NCBI GenBank assembly: GCA_026545225.1
Contig: CM048846.1
Location: 56,920,270-56,984,269, forward strand
DNA length: 64,000 nucleotides
Reading direction: 5' to 3'
DNA from: Cornus controversa
Lineage: Eukaryota > Streptophyta > Magnoliopsida > Cornales > Cornaceae
The number at the start of each line of letters is the position of its first letter. Position 1 is the stretch's first letter. The notes under the pieces are model-generated. The model saw only the letters and a list, made by a program, of their open reading frames with translations, ran no database searches and was not told where the DNA came from. Shown in pieces: positions 10,711 through 22,541 of the stretch. Both the position numbers and the translations under genes were made by a program.

Positions 10711-12420
10711 TAAGACAGGATTATATAATAGTAAAATCCTATCACTCGACTTGTATTTTAATTTTCAGTTAAGTGAACAATTTGGGTGGCAATTCGTGTT
10801 TCCGTGTCGTATCATGTCCACAGAGAGCCCGATTTCACTATATAGATTGTAATAGTTCAAGTTGAAAAATTGTATCAAGAGTACGCTCAACTCTCAACCC
10901 TTAACCCTTATACACCCAATCTCACTCAAAAGGAAATCACAAATTCTAAACAAAAATTCTCTCTCTAAGTGTCCTCCCAATAACAATAAGAGTATTGCCT
11001 CTTCTCTTCTCATGAGTCTCGACCTATAACATAGGTAACTATTTATAAAGCCCAAAACCAAATTCCTAGGTGGACAAGGATTACAATTCCTTAGACCCCA
11101 AGACTTGCCTACCAAGAATTTTCCTTCCTTGAGACCAAGACTTGCCTACTAAGAAATTACTTAATAAGATACAACTCTATAATGGAAACCTAATCACAAT
11201 AGGAATTTGAGCCAACCTAACAAATCTCCCCTTTGGCAAAAATTTTGACAAATCTTCAATACACAAGACTCCTGTCTGCAAATTCACAAACAATCTATAG
11301 GCCTTTCAAACTCCAGCTACAAAACCTGAATCAAGAATGAAACAATACTCCCCCTTGATCTGCACAGCCAATGTATTCATGCAGCTGTATCAAGTCAACA
11401 CAATCAAGTGACTTTGGAAGGGGGCTTCGATGCAACCCTTCTCCAAGCAGGAACTTTCATTTCACCCACGTCTGTCTGGAAACGTGCAACCCGTGTCTTC
11501 AACAAATCAAACGAAATACATCTCAAGATCTTGTTACCATGTGCATCTCGTTTGAAAGGCCGATGGATTGTTTGTTAAGACAGGATTATATAATAGTAAA
11601 ATCCTATCATTCGGCTTGTATTTTAATTTTTAGTTAAGTGAACAATTTGGGGTGGCAATTCGTGTTTTCGTGTCGTATCATGTCCACAAAGAGCCCGATT
11701 TCACTATATAAATTGTAACAATACAAGTTGAAAGATTATATCAAGAGTACGCTCAACTCTCAACCCTTAACCCTTAAACACTCAATCTCACTCAAAAGGA
11801 AATCACAAATTCTAAATAAAAATTCTCTCTCTAAGTGCCCTCTCAATAACAATAAGAGTATTGCCTCTTCTCTTCTCACAAGTCTCAACCTATAACATAG
11901 GTAACTATTTATTCAGCCCAAAACTCAATTCCTTAGTGGACAATGATTACAATTTCTTAGACCCCAAGACTTGCCTACCAAGAATTTTCCTTCCTTGAGA
12001 CCAAAACTTGCCTACTAAGAAATTACTTAATAAGATACAACTCTATAATAGAAACCTAATCACAATAAGAATTTGAGCCAACCTAACAAATCTCCCCTTT
12101 GGCAAAAATTTTGACAAGTCTTCAATACACGAGACTCCCGTCTGCAAATTCACAAACAATCCATCAGCCTTTCAAATTCCAGCTACATAACCCGAATCAA
12201 GTATAAAACAATACTCCCCCTTGATCTGCACAGCCAATGTATTCATACAGTTGTATCAAGTCAACACAATCAAGTGACTTTGGAAGGGGGCTTCAATGCA
12301 ACCCTTCTCCAAGTAAGAACTTTCATTTCACCCATGTCCGTCTAGAAACGTGCAACCCGTGTCTTCAATAAATCAAACGAAACACATCTCAAGATCTTAT
12401 TACCATGTGCACCCCGTTTA
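10711..12420. repeat. Tandem direct repeat, two ~865-bp units
   Basis: The start of one unit (TTAAGACAGGATTATATAA, 10,710) recurs at 11,575, and the unit end (ACCATGTGCA, 11,537) recurs at 12,402. The offset is constant at 865. Each unit contains one Copia LTR plus about 340 bp of the 3' internal end. A few percent of positions differ, so the duplication is not brand new. Confidence 0.8.
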
Positions 12421-12783
12421 CTATCCATAATCAAAGTCTGAGTGCCATTGACACTCCCCACTAGACGGTACAAACCTCCACTCTTTTCTCCTTGCATTAA
12501 TCCTTGCAGTCCTTGATGATCTTCATGACTCCCCCTGCAATGGAGCACTTGCAGCCCATCGAGTCCAACCGGCTCAAGGAAATTAGATTACACCGCAGCT
12601 TAGGTGAGTAAGCAACATCCCCCAAAGTGCATTTCACCCCATCAAACATTTTGAACTTCACCGTTTCCACGCCCTCAATGGCACACTTGTCACCATTAGG
12701 TAATGTCAAAGAACTAACATCAAGTTTTTTAAATGAATCAAAACATTCTTTCACGAAACAAATATAGTTCTATGAACCCGAAT
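12342..12783 (-). pseudogene. Copia protease and start of pre-integrase, truncated
   Basis: Minus frame: ECFDSFKKLDVSSLTLPNG then CTLGDVAYSPKLRCNLISLS, the C-terminal half of a Copia gag-pre-integrase/protease segment, then GGLYRLVGSVNG of the pre-integrase block. A stop separates the two parts near 12,497 and the frame then runs into the 3' end of the element. Preceded by gag and followed by the deletion joint at about 12,425. Confidence 0.65.
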
Positions 12784-13433
12784 CTAAAAGCCACTCATGT
12801 TGAGTAAGAGTGTCACCTTTGGAAATTGTGAGAACATCCCCAAAGTTATTATCACATATACAGTAGATCCATTCTCAGAGCCACCATCATCCTTCCACTT
12901 TGCAAGTGGACAGTTCTTCCTAATGTGGCCCCACTGACGACATCTATGGCACTGCTTACCCTTTTCTCCACCCCTTAATCTAGACATACTGCTATCACTA
13001 GATCCCTAGTTGGTCTGTCTTCCCATATTCTGCTAATGAGCAACCATAGCCGAACTTGAACTCTCATCAATGGTAGATTTCCTTTTGTCGTTGGACAAGA
13101 GAGTCGACTTAACTTCCTCCATCTTAGCGTATCCTTGCCACACAAGACAGTAGTCACTATATTCTCATAGGAATCTGGAAGTGAAGTAAGAAGTAATAGG
13201 GCTTTGTCTTCTTCTTTAATTTTCACATCGACCTTTCCAAGTTGGTCAATAATTCTATGAAATTCATTCATGTGCTCCAAGATGTTTTCGCTTTCCTTCA
13301 TCTTCAGCTTATACAAATCCCGCTTCAGATTGAGTTTAGTTGTGAGACTTTTTGCTAGATAGAGCTTCTCTAGCTTCTCCCAACAATTTTGGCACCAAAT
13401 CCTCTCCATTACAAAGTCGAATAGTGCTAACAC
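12784..13433 (-). pseudogene. Copia gag with zinc knuckle, frameshifted
   Basis: The minus-strand translation contains the UBN2/gag pattern (WEKLEKLYLAKSLTTKLNLK, then YKLKMKE...HMNEFHRIIDQL, LLTSLPDSYENIV). After a frame change it has a CCHC knuckle CHRCRQWGHIRKNCP (about 12,905-12,950). This is the nucleocapsid precursor of a Ty1/copia element, perhaps Tork-like. The reading frame is broken near 13,125 and 12,980. It lies just downstream (minus) of the 5' LTR and primer site. Confidence 0.75.
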
Positions 13434-14389
13434 ACCTTAACTTTATATCCTGCCAATTATAAACTGACATTTTTTTCCAGCTTTCCATCCTTCCCTTTCA
13501 GCGCCTGCGCTAAGCCTTGTTGAACTAAGATGTCCTTCACCCTTCCTTGTCATAGGGTGAAGCTACCCTTACCGTCAAATCTCTCCACCTTGTATTATGT
13601 GCTAATATTACCAACCATGATTGTCACAAGTGCCCAAGACGAACAACACTCATGTTATGAAGAAAAAAATCCAATATTTTTATCAAACACCTTGTGTGCA
13701 CCTTAAAGCTCTGATACCAATTTGTTGAGAAAAAACCTCCAATCACGTACCATCAAATATTATGATGTGACTATAAGTGAACAAGCACGAAGCAATTTGC
13801 AAGAACACATCAAGAATTTATACGTGGTTTGGCTAAACAAGCCTACGTCCACGGAGAGCCCGATTTCACTATATAGATTGTAACAGTACAAGTTGAAAGA
13901 TTGTATCAAGAGTACGCTCAACTTTCAACCCTTAACCCTTATACACCCAATCTCACTCAAAAGAAAATAACAAGTTCTAAACATAATTTTCTCTCTAAGT
14001 GTCCTCTTAATAACAATGAGAGTATTGCCTCTTCTCTTCTCACGAGTCTCAACCTATGACATAGGTAACGATTTATAGAGCCCAAAACTCAATTCCTTGG
14101 TGGACAAGGATTACAATTCCTTAGAGCCCAAAACTTGCCTACTAAGAACTTTCCTTCCTTGAAATCAAGACTTGCCTACTAAGAAATTACCTACTAAGAC
14201 ACAACTCTATAATGGAAACCTAATCACAATAGGAATTTGAGCCAACCTAATATTAACACATTTATTTTGACTTGATTAGTTTGATCACAGTAAAACCAAG
14301 CCCTTAGTGGGTTTTTTGATAAAATGGTTTTTAGATATATATTTATCAAATATGTATTATTTTATCAAAGGAATTTTGTGTGATCAAAC

Positions 14390-15180
14390 GGCAACAATCC
14401 AGTGGATAAAAAAATGGATCAATTGTTGAATTAGGTTGATGGTAATTATTTAGTCAATAGCCAATTGTGCGTAGAGGGGTAATATCATAAATTAAGATGG
14501 TGGTTTTAACCATTCTATACTTATATAGTGGAGTTAAGTTATGGTTAATGGGTCCTTTTGGGCACTCTTTAATGAATTCTTATAAATAAAAAAAGTTATG
14601 GTTTATGAGTTCTTTGAATTGGGTCATGAGATGACCAGGTTAATTAATAGCTCATTGGAACAAAGGAGAGTTTGGGCCCAAATAAGATCCTCACTACTAG
14701 CCCATGGATGGATGTTAAGCAAGAGGGAGTGGAATAAGTGAATGGGGGCGTAGGACATGCTTTGAGCACTCCAAGAGAGTGTAGGGATTGCTTAGGGCAC
14801 TCAAGGATTTGCCTATAAATATAAGGTTATAAACCCTACTTTAATAAGACTTCATCTTCCTCATTACTGAGGCTCTCTCAAGGATAGACATTATGCACTC
14901 TCATGGCCATTCACTTTCTTCCTCAAGGCTCCCACTAACCTTGGCTCAAAGAATCCATCAAGAGGGACATGGTGGTGATTCTTTGGGGCAAAGTCTTCGA
15001 AGGAGAAGCCATTGGAGGTGGAGATCAAGGAAGACAAAGCTTGAAGGATCTACCTCCAACTTGTGTTCAAGAAAGGAAGAAGGGACAATACTTAATCCCT
15101 TGAGGTATATGGCATCTTATCTCTTAGTATAGATCATTTCACATTCATGATAAAATTTTAAAGGTTCACAGTTCTCCATA
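14390..15180 (+). mobile_element. LTR-like sequence with TATA box, unassigned
   Basis: Non-coding AT-rich DNA with CCTATAAATATAAGG at about 14,812-14,826, followed by a leader-like stretch rich in CTC/CTT (TCATCTTCCTC). Plant Copia LTRs often look like this. I see no clean ends or duplication. The short open frame at 14,893-15,132 has no recognisable domain and is not called a gene. Confidence 0.3.
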
Positions 15181-15599
15181 ATTCAAGGCTTCCATGCTTC
15201 CCGTATCACAAAGCCCATTTTCCTTCCAACTACTATATTACTTTGTTTACACTCTAAAGGATATGGCCTGATTTTACATGAGAGTTTTCATTTTTGATAA
15301 TAACATCCATCAATATTGAGATTCTACACACAAAAAACAAAAAAATAAATGAACATAGTAAGCTTTCAGGGTCCGAAAGGGCATAATGCTAGATTAATAT
15401 ACCGTAAGCCTTGCTAATGAGTATATTGAAGGGTCAGTAACAAAGACCATGCCCAGTAGTTAAGGCTAAAGAAAATTTCAGATGTCAACTTAGATCATTA
15501 AGGTATAAATTTAAAATATGATGGGATAAGGCAATCTTTGAGCCTCCATCAACATGACCCCTCTTTATTTTCGTAATCCAAAGGTGCATTAAAAGGCGT
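15181..15599. other. No feature recognised
   Basis: AT-rich intronic or decayed transposon DNA without ORFs or repeats that I can support. Confidence 0.5.
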
Positions 15600-16465
15600 A
15601 TAAGTGTAGGAGGATGAACATGCTCTCAGCCTGGACAAAGTGTAGATCCTTTATTCTCGTATTTGGGGTGAAAATCAATGTCGCAAGAGCGTGTTGGTCT
15701 CGATGGGGAAGTTGCGAAGATCTCAGCTCTGGCTGACATCCTTGATTGCAGTTCCCTATCTCACATATGGGCTTGCCATTGGAGTCGCCTTCTAGGAGAG
15801 TGGGAGGGTGGGACCCTATGGTTGAGAGGTTTGAGAGGAGGCTCACAAGGTGGAAGAAATAGTATCTTTTGAAGGGTGGGAGAGTCTTCCTACTTACTTT
15901 CTATATCTATTTCAGATTCCTTCCTTTGTGGCTGGGAGGATATAAAGGATTCAGTAAAACTTTTTATAAGGCAGTATGGGAGAGGAGTTCAAATACCATC
16001 TTGTTTGTGGCAGTAGGAGTTAGGCCGATTCAGTCGGGAGACCTTGGGATAGGAGACTGGTGCCTTTCAATAAGGCCCGTTCAAATACATTGTTGTAGAG
16101 GTATGGGAAGGAGAGATAGAGACTTTAAAGGAGTGGCAGCAAATCCTGGGAGGAGAGGGGAAGTTGGTGTTTTTTAGAGGTGAGCATTCCTGGTGGATTA
16201 GGAGTTCGAAAATTCATCCGGAAGGAGTCAAATGAATTTCCTAAACACATCAGATTCAGTGTTAGGGGTGGCAAGGGAATTCATGTCCGGGAGGATTCTT
16301 GATGTGAGGTCCGTTCGTTGGCATGCACCTTCCCCACTTTTTCCGAATTGCTCTAGATAGACACGCCTTGGTTGCCGACTATTATTGGCTTGATAGCAGA
16401 AGGACGTCTTGAGATGTGCACTTTCGAGGCACTTTCAAGATTAGGAGTTAGGAGATGTCACTGCT
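15600..16465 (+). mobile_element. L1 LINE fragment (region after RT), decayed
   Basis: It aligns by eye to 2,925-3,760 of the first LINE: GTGAAAATCAATGTCGCAAG against CTGAAAATCAACGTGGGTAA, then the shared GGTGGGACCCTATGGTTGAGAGGTTTGAGA block. Translated pieces such as DPMVERFER recur with stops and shifts. It abuts a minus-strand L1 3' tail at about 16,465-16,470, so two LINE copies meet head-on here. Confidence 0.7.
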
Positions 16466-16469
16466 TTAT

Positions 16470-16645
16470 CAAGGCCTCCTAAAGCTTTAGACTATCAACA
16501 AAATTCACAAATTCTCCCACAGATTTACAATTGCACCCATTAACCCAAAAGGATAAAGAACTCATAATGGCATATTTGAGAGGTAGTTCTCAAAAGATCA
16601 CCCATTTATCTCCCTCCACAAGCCCCACCACAAACAAAGGGGAGT
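16470..16645 (-). mobile_element. 3' UTR of a minus-strand L1 (left half of a split copy)
   Basis: Read on the minus strand this stretch carries the L1 3' UTR blocks ATTATGAGTTCTTTATCC, GGTGCAATTGTAAATC and TGGGAGAA in the same order as at 22,360-22,420. Its upstream half continues at 20,730 beyond the Gypsy insertion. The poly(A) end is missing. Confidence 0.65.
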
Positions 16646-16829
16646 CGTCACGCCCCAAAATCCGGACAGCCGGAACTCCCCCGGTCCGAACCCGAATTCC
16701 GGGTGTGAACCCGATCACTCAACTACATGAACATCTAAACCTTTCAAAACAAACAGCAAAAGACTTTACATTTATCAATGCATCAATTTCTTATCTCATT
16801 CATCAATCATTCATCAGTCTCTACTGAGC

Positions 16830-17850
16830 ACTCTATCCACTCCCTAGTATTCCCACTCTGTTGTGGGCACTCTCTCCTCATGTGCCCTTGTTGTCCACAA
16901 CCAAAGCATGTCACCTTGCTAGGCTGAAGCATAGGACAATCAGTCTTGATATATCCCAATTGCCTACACTAGTAGCACACCCTCTCTGGTCTAGTAGATG
17001 TCAATGGCAAGGGAATAGTGGGTGTAGAACGTACCATCGGCTGTCCTACCGAACCCACCGAATGAGAAGAACCACTTTTAAACTTCTTCCTCACAGGCCC
17101 CTCTAAAGCCACTGTCAAAGCCTTGCTTTGCCTCAATGCCTCTCTTCTCTTGCCTATATTTCACTCCAACTTCTGTCATCAAGGCCTTTCTCTACCGCCT
17201 CAGCATACACTTTCAAACCCAAAATTGACACAAAGGGTCTAACTGAATGGTAAAGGCCATTGATGAACCTCCACGCCTTTTCATTCTCATCTTTCATTAC
17301 TTCAGGTGTGAAGCGTGAAAGAGAAATGAATTTGTTCTCATATTCTGTGACGGTCATGCCATCATGAACCAAATCCTCAAATTCCTTCCTCAACGCCCTC
17401 CTCTTTGGCCTAAGAAAGTAATGCTCAAGGAATAGAATCTTGAACTCTTCTCATGACAATGTCTCAACATTATATCGGTCACTTACCGACTTCCACCAAA
17501 GTTCGGCTCCACTCGAAAACAAATAGGTAACAAGAATGACTTTCATGCCATCATCGGGTGTGGACATCATTTTCAGTGCTTTTCCACTTGCTCCAACTAA
17601 TTATCCGCTATCAACGGATCATAACTTCCCTCAAAACTTGGAGGCATCAACTTCTTAAAGCGAGTGATGAATTTGAATCTCCTTTCAACCTCCCCCTCTT
17701 CCGGTTGCACTACTGGTTGTTATACCTCATTAGCGGCTGCCCTCACAAAGTCACGAAGAGATGTAGTCATGTTATTAATCAAACGATCCCCCTCGGGTAC
17801 CTCACCCACAACTACCCTTCCTCAGCGTCTAGGCGGCATATTTCTGTCTA
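16830..17850 (-). pseudogene. Gypsy gag (retrotrans_gag) and zinc-knuckle region, broken
   Basis: The clearest piece is 17,393-17,154 on the minus strand: KEFEDLVHDGMTVTEYENKF, ISLSRFTPEV, FINGLYHSVRPFVSILGLKV. This is the retrotransposon gag fold also present at 39,220-39,450. Downstream (16,855-17,000) is a degraded CCHC knuckle region. Several stops and shifts leave no usable frame. Confidence 0.75.
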
Positions 17851-18210
17851 TTCGAGATATAGATCAACGCAAGAAGTTATCATATGCTATGTATTCAAGA
17901 TGATCAACAATTACTCAACATAACAACGTGTTATCACTTTCACACGTAACATATAGACATACTTTTCAACACACATTTAATCACATAAACATGTTCTCAA
18001 GTCAACACATAACATATAACGGATAATATGCTTTATAGCATAAGCACTTCACATTTTTATCATGTAAGCACATTTCACATGCACATAAGTTTATCAAAAC
18101 AACTATATAATGCCTATACGTTTTCTAGGTTATCAAACTCAAAGTTCTAACCAATTTGAAACTACACGTGATACAACCCTTACCCGTTGCCCCTAGGTAC
18201 TCGACCTAGT

Positions 18211-18224
18211 GCTCTGATACCAAG
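18211..18224 (-). other. Primer-binding site, initiator Met tRNA type
   Basis: On the minus strand TTGGTATCAGAGC directly follows the LTR end (…CCGTGACA). It complements the 3' end of plant initiator Met tRNA and fixes the orientation of this element. Confidence 0.8.
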
Positions 18225-18225
18225 T

Positions 18226-20729
18226 TGTCACGGCCCAAAATCCAAACCTCCGAAACTCCTCCGGTCCGAGCCCGAATTCTGAGTGTGAACCCGATCACTC
18301 AACCACATGAACATCTAAACCTTTCAAAACAAACAGCGAAAGACTTTACATTTATCAATGCATCAATTTCTTATCTCATTCATCATTCTTTTAACACAAC
18401 AGAAGCTTAACAATTTCATCATGAGTATCTAAATAGGAAACATGAACTCTCACTACTCAACAATACACAAAAGACTCAAATTCAAGTTTCGGTCAGCTGA
18501 TGGATGTCCCACCAGTCGGCTAAAACCTGGGCAATCCATCGGCTGGCCCTTCAGCATCGATCGGCTAAAGGATGCATTTCGGTCGGCTGAAAGGTTGTTT
18601 CGGTCAGCCGAAACAGGTACCTACCTGCAGATGCAAACGTTCGATATCTCACCATTTCGGTTGGTTGAAGGATGTTTCAGCCGGCTGAAACTCTCCTGCA
18701 CCTGTTTTCCCCTGTTTTCAATCCTCAATTTGTTCTCCACAAGGTTCACATTTCAAGGGGGTATCCTAAATGTCAATTCCTCATCATTTACCACCTTCAC
18801 CTTCATCATATATGTATAATGACATAGAAGGTTTCCTTACACACACGACACTTAGCTTATTTCATGCTTTCTCTACTCAATTATACCAACATTTATAAAC
18901 ATGCATAATTTAACATTAATGGAATTATAAACAATTATTCTCACCACCTACCATTCATCATGTCCAACACATACATATAAGATATGAAATTACAATCATG
19001 CTCCAAGGCCGAATTTAAACGTATGCATTTATAAGTTATAAACATACATGTTCTCGAACATAAAGGGCCTTTACCTGTTCATTGCATGCATATAGTTCAC
19101 AATCCGGACATGCATTCAAATAAAGCAATAATAAGTCTTTAAATAAAACCGAAATCCGCTCCACGCCTCCATTTCCTTAAAAGAGTTAATCCTCATAGGA
19201 TGAGTAACCACACGCTCAGTAGGAATGTCCAAAACACAATTCCGCAAGTTCCGTGAATACCACATAAACATACATTTGCATTTAATCATCTTAAGCAAAC
19301 ACTCACATGTTATAACCATATCGTAAGCAACGTAAAATGCAATATGACATGCACAACTCCCTCATCCTTTCACAAGCCCATTGGGATCCGATTTTATGAA
19401 CCACCCAATTCCACCTAACCAAGACTCCTTAACGGATCACCTCACAAGGGTTACCTTTACCGGAATACCTCGCTATGAATCACCTTAAGAGGGTTACCTT
19501 TACCAGAATACCTCGCTAAGGACGTCCCACGAGGGTTACCTTTACCGGAATACCTCATCATTCCTCAAATGGACTTTACCACCCCAATTGAACTCACCAC
19601 CATCACCATGCAATTCCCAATGAATGAAGATGTAGTCAACATGCTCTTGATAGTGTGTGCATAATTCAATGCAATGTAATACAATTTGTTATGCTTGTAC
19701 ATTTCCCACATAATTATCACACACTCTCACATTGAACATGTTTCACATATTGTGCATTTCACATCTTTAGATAGACAATTAATCATGTTTCACATGTAAA
19801 CATGCTTCCAAGACATTCTATCAAACACATAAGTGCACCTTCACAATTATACATGAATACATATAATTGCTTCACACTTCAATCTCAACAACCTTATATA
19901 ATCATCTAAGATATTTATAAACATGCAATTACATCAATTAACATTGATAATCCATTAAATGTCATAATTTAGGATACTTTACTATTGAAAAACATTTAAT
20001 TATCTCACATAACCAATTTGTTGCCATAGACAACCAATATACTCACAAAAACCCCGAATTCTATGGGTAAGGCATCCTTACCTCAATTTGGAAGAGCTTC
20101 CAAATGAATTCCCCAATTCTCACCAAAAAAAATCAACATTCTCCGAAATTGATGTCGGACGGATCAAACTCGAGCCCTCAACGCGTACAACGTTTCTCTC
20201 TTCTTCGGTGTCCCCCAATTCCCGACTTATGCTTCTCAAATTTGATGAAGAAGTGAAGAAGATGATATAGCTATATATAGATATATATATATATGTTGCT
20301 CTACATTCGGCTGAAGAGAATGAGAAATGAGGGTTGGGTCACTCTCTTGCTATTTATAGAATTCAACCTCCACTTATTTACAAAAATGTCACTACATTTT
20401 CACTAAACCTTCTCGGGCTCTGTTTTCGATTTCCGTAACTCCGATTCACACAACATCGACTTCGTAGCGCGTTAAATATTTTATTTAAGCTACTCACCAA
20501 ATTTGTAGTCATTCTGACACTTTCGGATTTTCTGGGCCCACGGGATCGGGGTCAACCGAACCCGAAAAAGTTAACTTTTGTCAAACGCTCCGAAAACTTT
20601 TCCTAACTCTTATGCAAGTCTTTAAACATGTATTTTACATTTAAAACACATATATAATCATTTAAAGCATTATTATGACAATAAATGAAATTAAAGGAAA
20701 ATTGGCCAAAAATGGTCATGGTTCTTACA
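18226..20729 (-). mobile_element. 5' LTR of the minus-strand Gypsy (2,504 bp)
   Basis: In minus orientation it begins TGTAAGAACCATGACC and ends GGGCCGTGACA. A promoter-like CTATAAATAGCAAGAGAG lies at about 20,359-20,342, in the same place as the TATA box of the LTR at 35,819. Three imperfect units around GGGTTACCTTTACCGGAATA (19,440-19,560) form a short tandem repeat. A TA-rich run lies at 20,268-20,295. Confidence 0.85.
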
Positions 20730-21912
20730 GGCGTGGCCTCAAAGTAACCCTGGCTCGACTATCCACTATACACCATCTCCAAGCCTCTAGCATACCAATT
20801 GTAGATGCAAAAAGCACCCAATTCACACCAAAAGCTGTCAAAAATATATACATATATCTCTCGCCACTAGACAATGAAGATTCTTCCACCCTCTTGTACA
20901 TGCAACACCAGTTCATATAACATGTCATCTTCTTTTGAGAATGTCAAGAGTAAGAATCCTCACAAGAGTTACTGTCCAAACAACAAAGGCCACCTTTAGA
21001 GGGGATTTTGACCTCCAAGCTGCCTTCCAAGAAAAGAAAGGCCCTAAGTCCCTAAAAGGCTCTAGTAGAAAATTCATACCCCAAATTGCCCTCTCGGCGA
21101 ATCCACCCAAACCATCTCGTCCAACCCCTCCTCCACCACAGATTATTTGTAAAGTAAAGCTAAAAATTCAAACACAAATCAAGCTCCCAATCATAGAACT
21201 ATCTCTGAACATCCCAAGTAGTCCTCCTACTATCAAGTCGATTACAGTTGGCCACCAAAGCATGTTGATTCATAGCAATCCGAAATAGCCATGGAAATCT
21301 ACGAGCCAAAGAAGACTTCCCACACCAATTATCCTCCCAAAATCTAACCAGTCCTCCATTCCCAATTCTGAATCAGATATGCTTCGAGAACTCATCCCAT
21401 CCCCTCCGGATAAATTTCCAAACACCCACACCACCAAAAAGTCTCACCTCTCTGGAAGACCATCCCACCCCCCCCCCCCCTCTCACCTTCTCCCACTCGA
21501 CAAGTGATGGCTCTTCTCCACAATCTAATCCTCTCTTTACCGAACCTCCAAAGCCATTTCCCTACCAAGTGGTATTTGAATTCATTACCCATGCCCCTTC
21601 CCCCCCCCCCCCCCCCCCAAAAAAAAAAAAAAGAAGAAGAAAATTGCTCTGAATCTTCTCCAACCTCCTAGCCATTGCCTTTGGTATCGGAAAATGAGAC
21701 AAAATATGTTGGAAGGTTAGAAAGAGTGCTTTAGATTAAAGTAAGACGTCCCCTTTCAAAAGATACTGCTTCTTCCAGCCTGTAAGCCTTTTCTCAAAGA
21801 ACTCCACAATTGGGTCCCAAATGGAAGCACTCCTCGAAACGACCCCAAGGGGCAATCCCAAGTAAGAGATTAGAAAAGAGGTAACCCCACACCCAAGAAT
21901 ATCAGCAAAGAT
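20730..21912 (-). mobile_element. Minus-strand L1 fragment (zf-RVT end), right half of a split copy
   Basis: The minus translation gives pieces seen in the other L1 copies: LGLPLG...DPIVEFFEKRLTGWKKQYLL (21,850-21,740), [20 protein letters not shown] (about 21,560-21,500), KSPLKVAFVVWT (about 21,010-20,975), then CCMYKRVEES of the zinc region. It continues into 16,645-16,470 on the other side of the Gypsy. A C/A homopolymer block (21,601-21,632) interrupts it. Frames are badly broken. Confidence 0.7.
21601..21632. repeat. Homopolymer block C18-19 / A14
   Basis: A run of C directly followed by a run of A within the LINE. A shorter C11-12 run occurs at 21,470-21,481. Could be slippage, or a read/assembly length error. 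Confidence 0.8.
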
Positions 21913-22541
21913 GTTCGCTCTTTCTACAAGAGCTTGTCGGATACTTCAAGGCCTGCTTTCCGTAGAAGGATGTTTAGCGCACGAAGGCCCCCTTAAGGTA
22001 GCCTTCTTTGTCTGGATGGCTATTCTGACATTGGAAAACTTGAGGAGGAGGAGACAGGTTATTGTATACTGGTGTTGCATGTGTAAAAGAGATGCAGAGT
22101 CCATAGATCACCTTTTAATGCATTGCCCAATGGCTCGAGACAGCTGGGGCTTGCTTTTGGGGTCGTTCGGGGTCCAGTGGGTTATGCGTCGGTCCTCTAG
22201 AGGCATGATAAAAGTTTGGAGAGGTTGTTCAGTGGGTTCCCAAGCCCGTGACTACTAGAGGGCGGCACCCTTGTGTGTGTGGTAGTGCCTTTGGAAGGAA
22301 CGGAATAGGAGATCCTTTGATGGCAAGGAGACTCCTATTGGGCACTGAAATTCCCTATTATTAGTTCTCTTTTTTGTTGGATTCTTGGGAGGAATTGTAA
22401 ATCCATGGGGGAGAGAGTAGATTTTTTTGACATATTGAGAGTATAGAGGCCCTATTTGACCTTTATGTAGCTTTCTTGGGTTGTGTTTCCCATTTGAACG
22501 CTTTATAATACATCTTACTTATAAAAAAAAAAAGGTGTTAA
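21913..22541 (+). mobile_element. 5'-truncated L1 LINE with poly(A) tail
   Basis: The coding part (21,913-22,258) holds the C-terminal zinc region: GPLKVAFFVWMA, CCMCKRDAESIDHLLMHCPM (Cys-x2-Cys...His-x4-His-Cys-like spacing). It is followed by a complete 3' UTR and an A11 tail at 22,529-22,539. Truncation at the 5' end is usual for L1 insertions. It overlaps in content with the minus-strand copy to its left, so the two are separate insertions rather than one inverted copy. Confidence 0.8.

Larger units (their letters stand above)
10690..14252 (-). mobile_element. Copia element remnant: LTR-int-LTR-int-LTR with most of pol deleted
   Basis: Three related LTRs (about 10,690-11,222; 11,574-12,088; 13,723-14,252) are separated by internal DNA. 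In minus orientation the rightmost LTR ends ...CTCAACA and is followed by a primer-binding site (13,707-13,720, complement of initiator Met tRNA). The other two LTRs begin TGTTAGG and are preceded by a polypurine tract (CCAAAGGGGAGATT; 12,089-12,102 and 11,223-11,236). Internal sequence keeps gag, zinc knuckle, protease and a scrap of pre-integrase, then jumps straight to the 3' end, so integrase, RT and RNase H are gone. Two direct units of about 865 bp (10,711-11,573 and 11,576-12,420) show a tandem duplication by LTR recombination. Confidence 0.75.
16646..20729 (-). mobile_element. Gypsy chromovirus remnant: 5' LTR, gag, 3' LTR end
   Basis: In minus orientation: a complete 5' LTR (20,729-18,226), a primer-binding site, a leader, a broken gag (about 17,850-16,830), then directly the last ~170 bp of the 3' LTR (16,815-16,646). 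All of pol and most of the 3' LTR are deleted. It is the same family as the plus-strand element at 35,819-63,121 (matching LTR start, gag and leader). It sits inside an L1 3' UTR. The flanking pentamers are GGAGT (16,641-16,645) and GGCGT (20,730-20,734), a likely target duplication with one mismatch. Confidence 0.8.

Noticed and set aside
14893..15132. 79-residue ORF as a gene
   Set aside because: No domain, LTR-leader-like context, no start or codon pattern to support it.
20730..22541. Single L1 with 5' inversion by twin priming
   Set aside because: Inverted and direct parts both contain the C-terminal zinc region, so they overlap in content and must be two copies.
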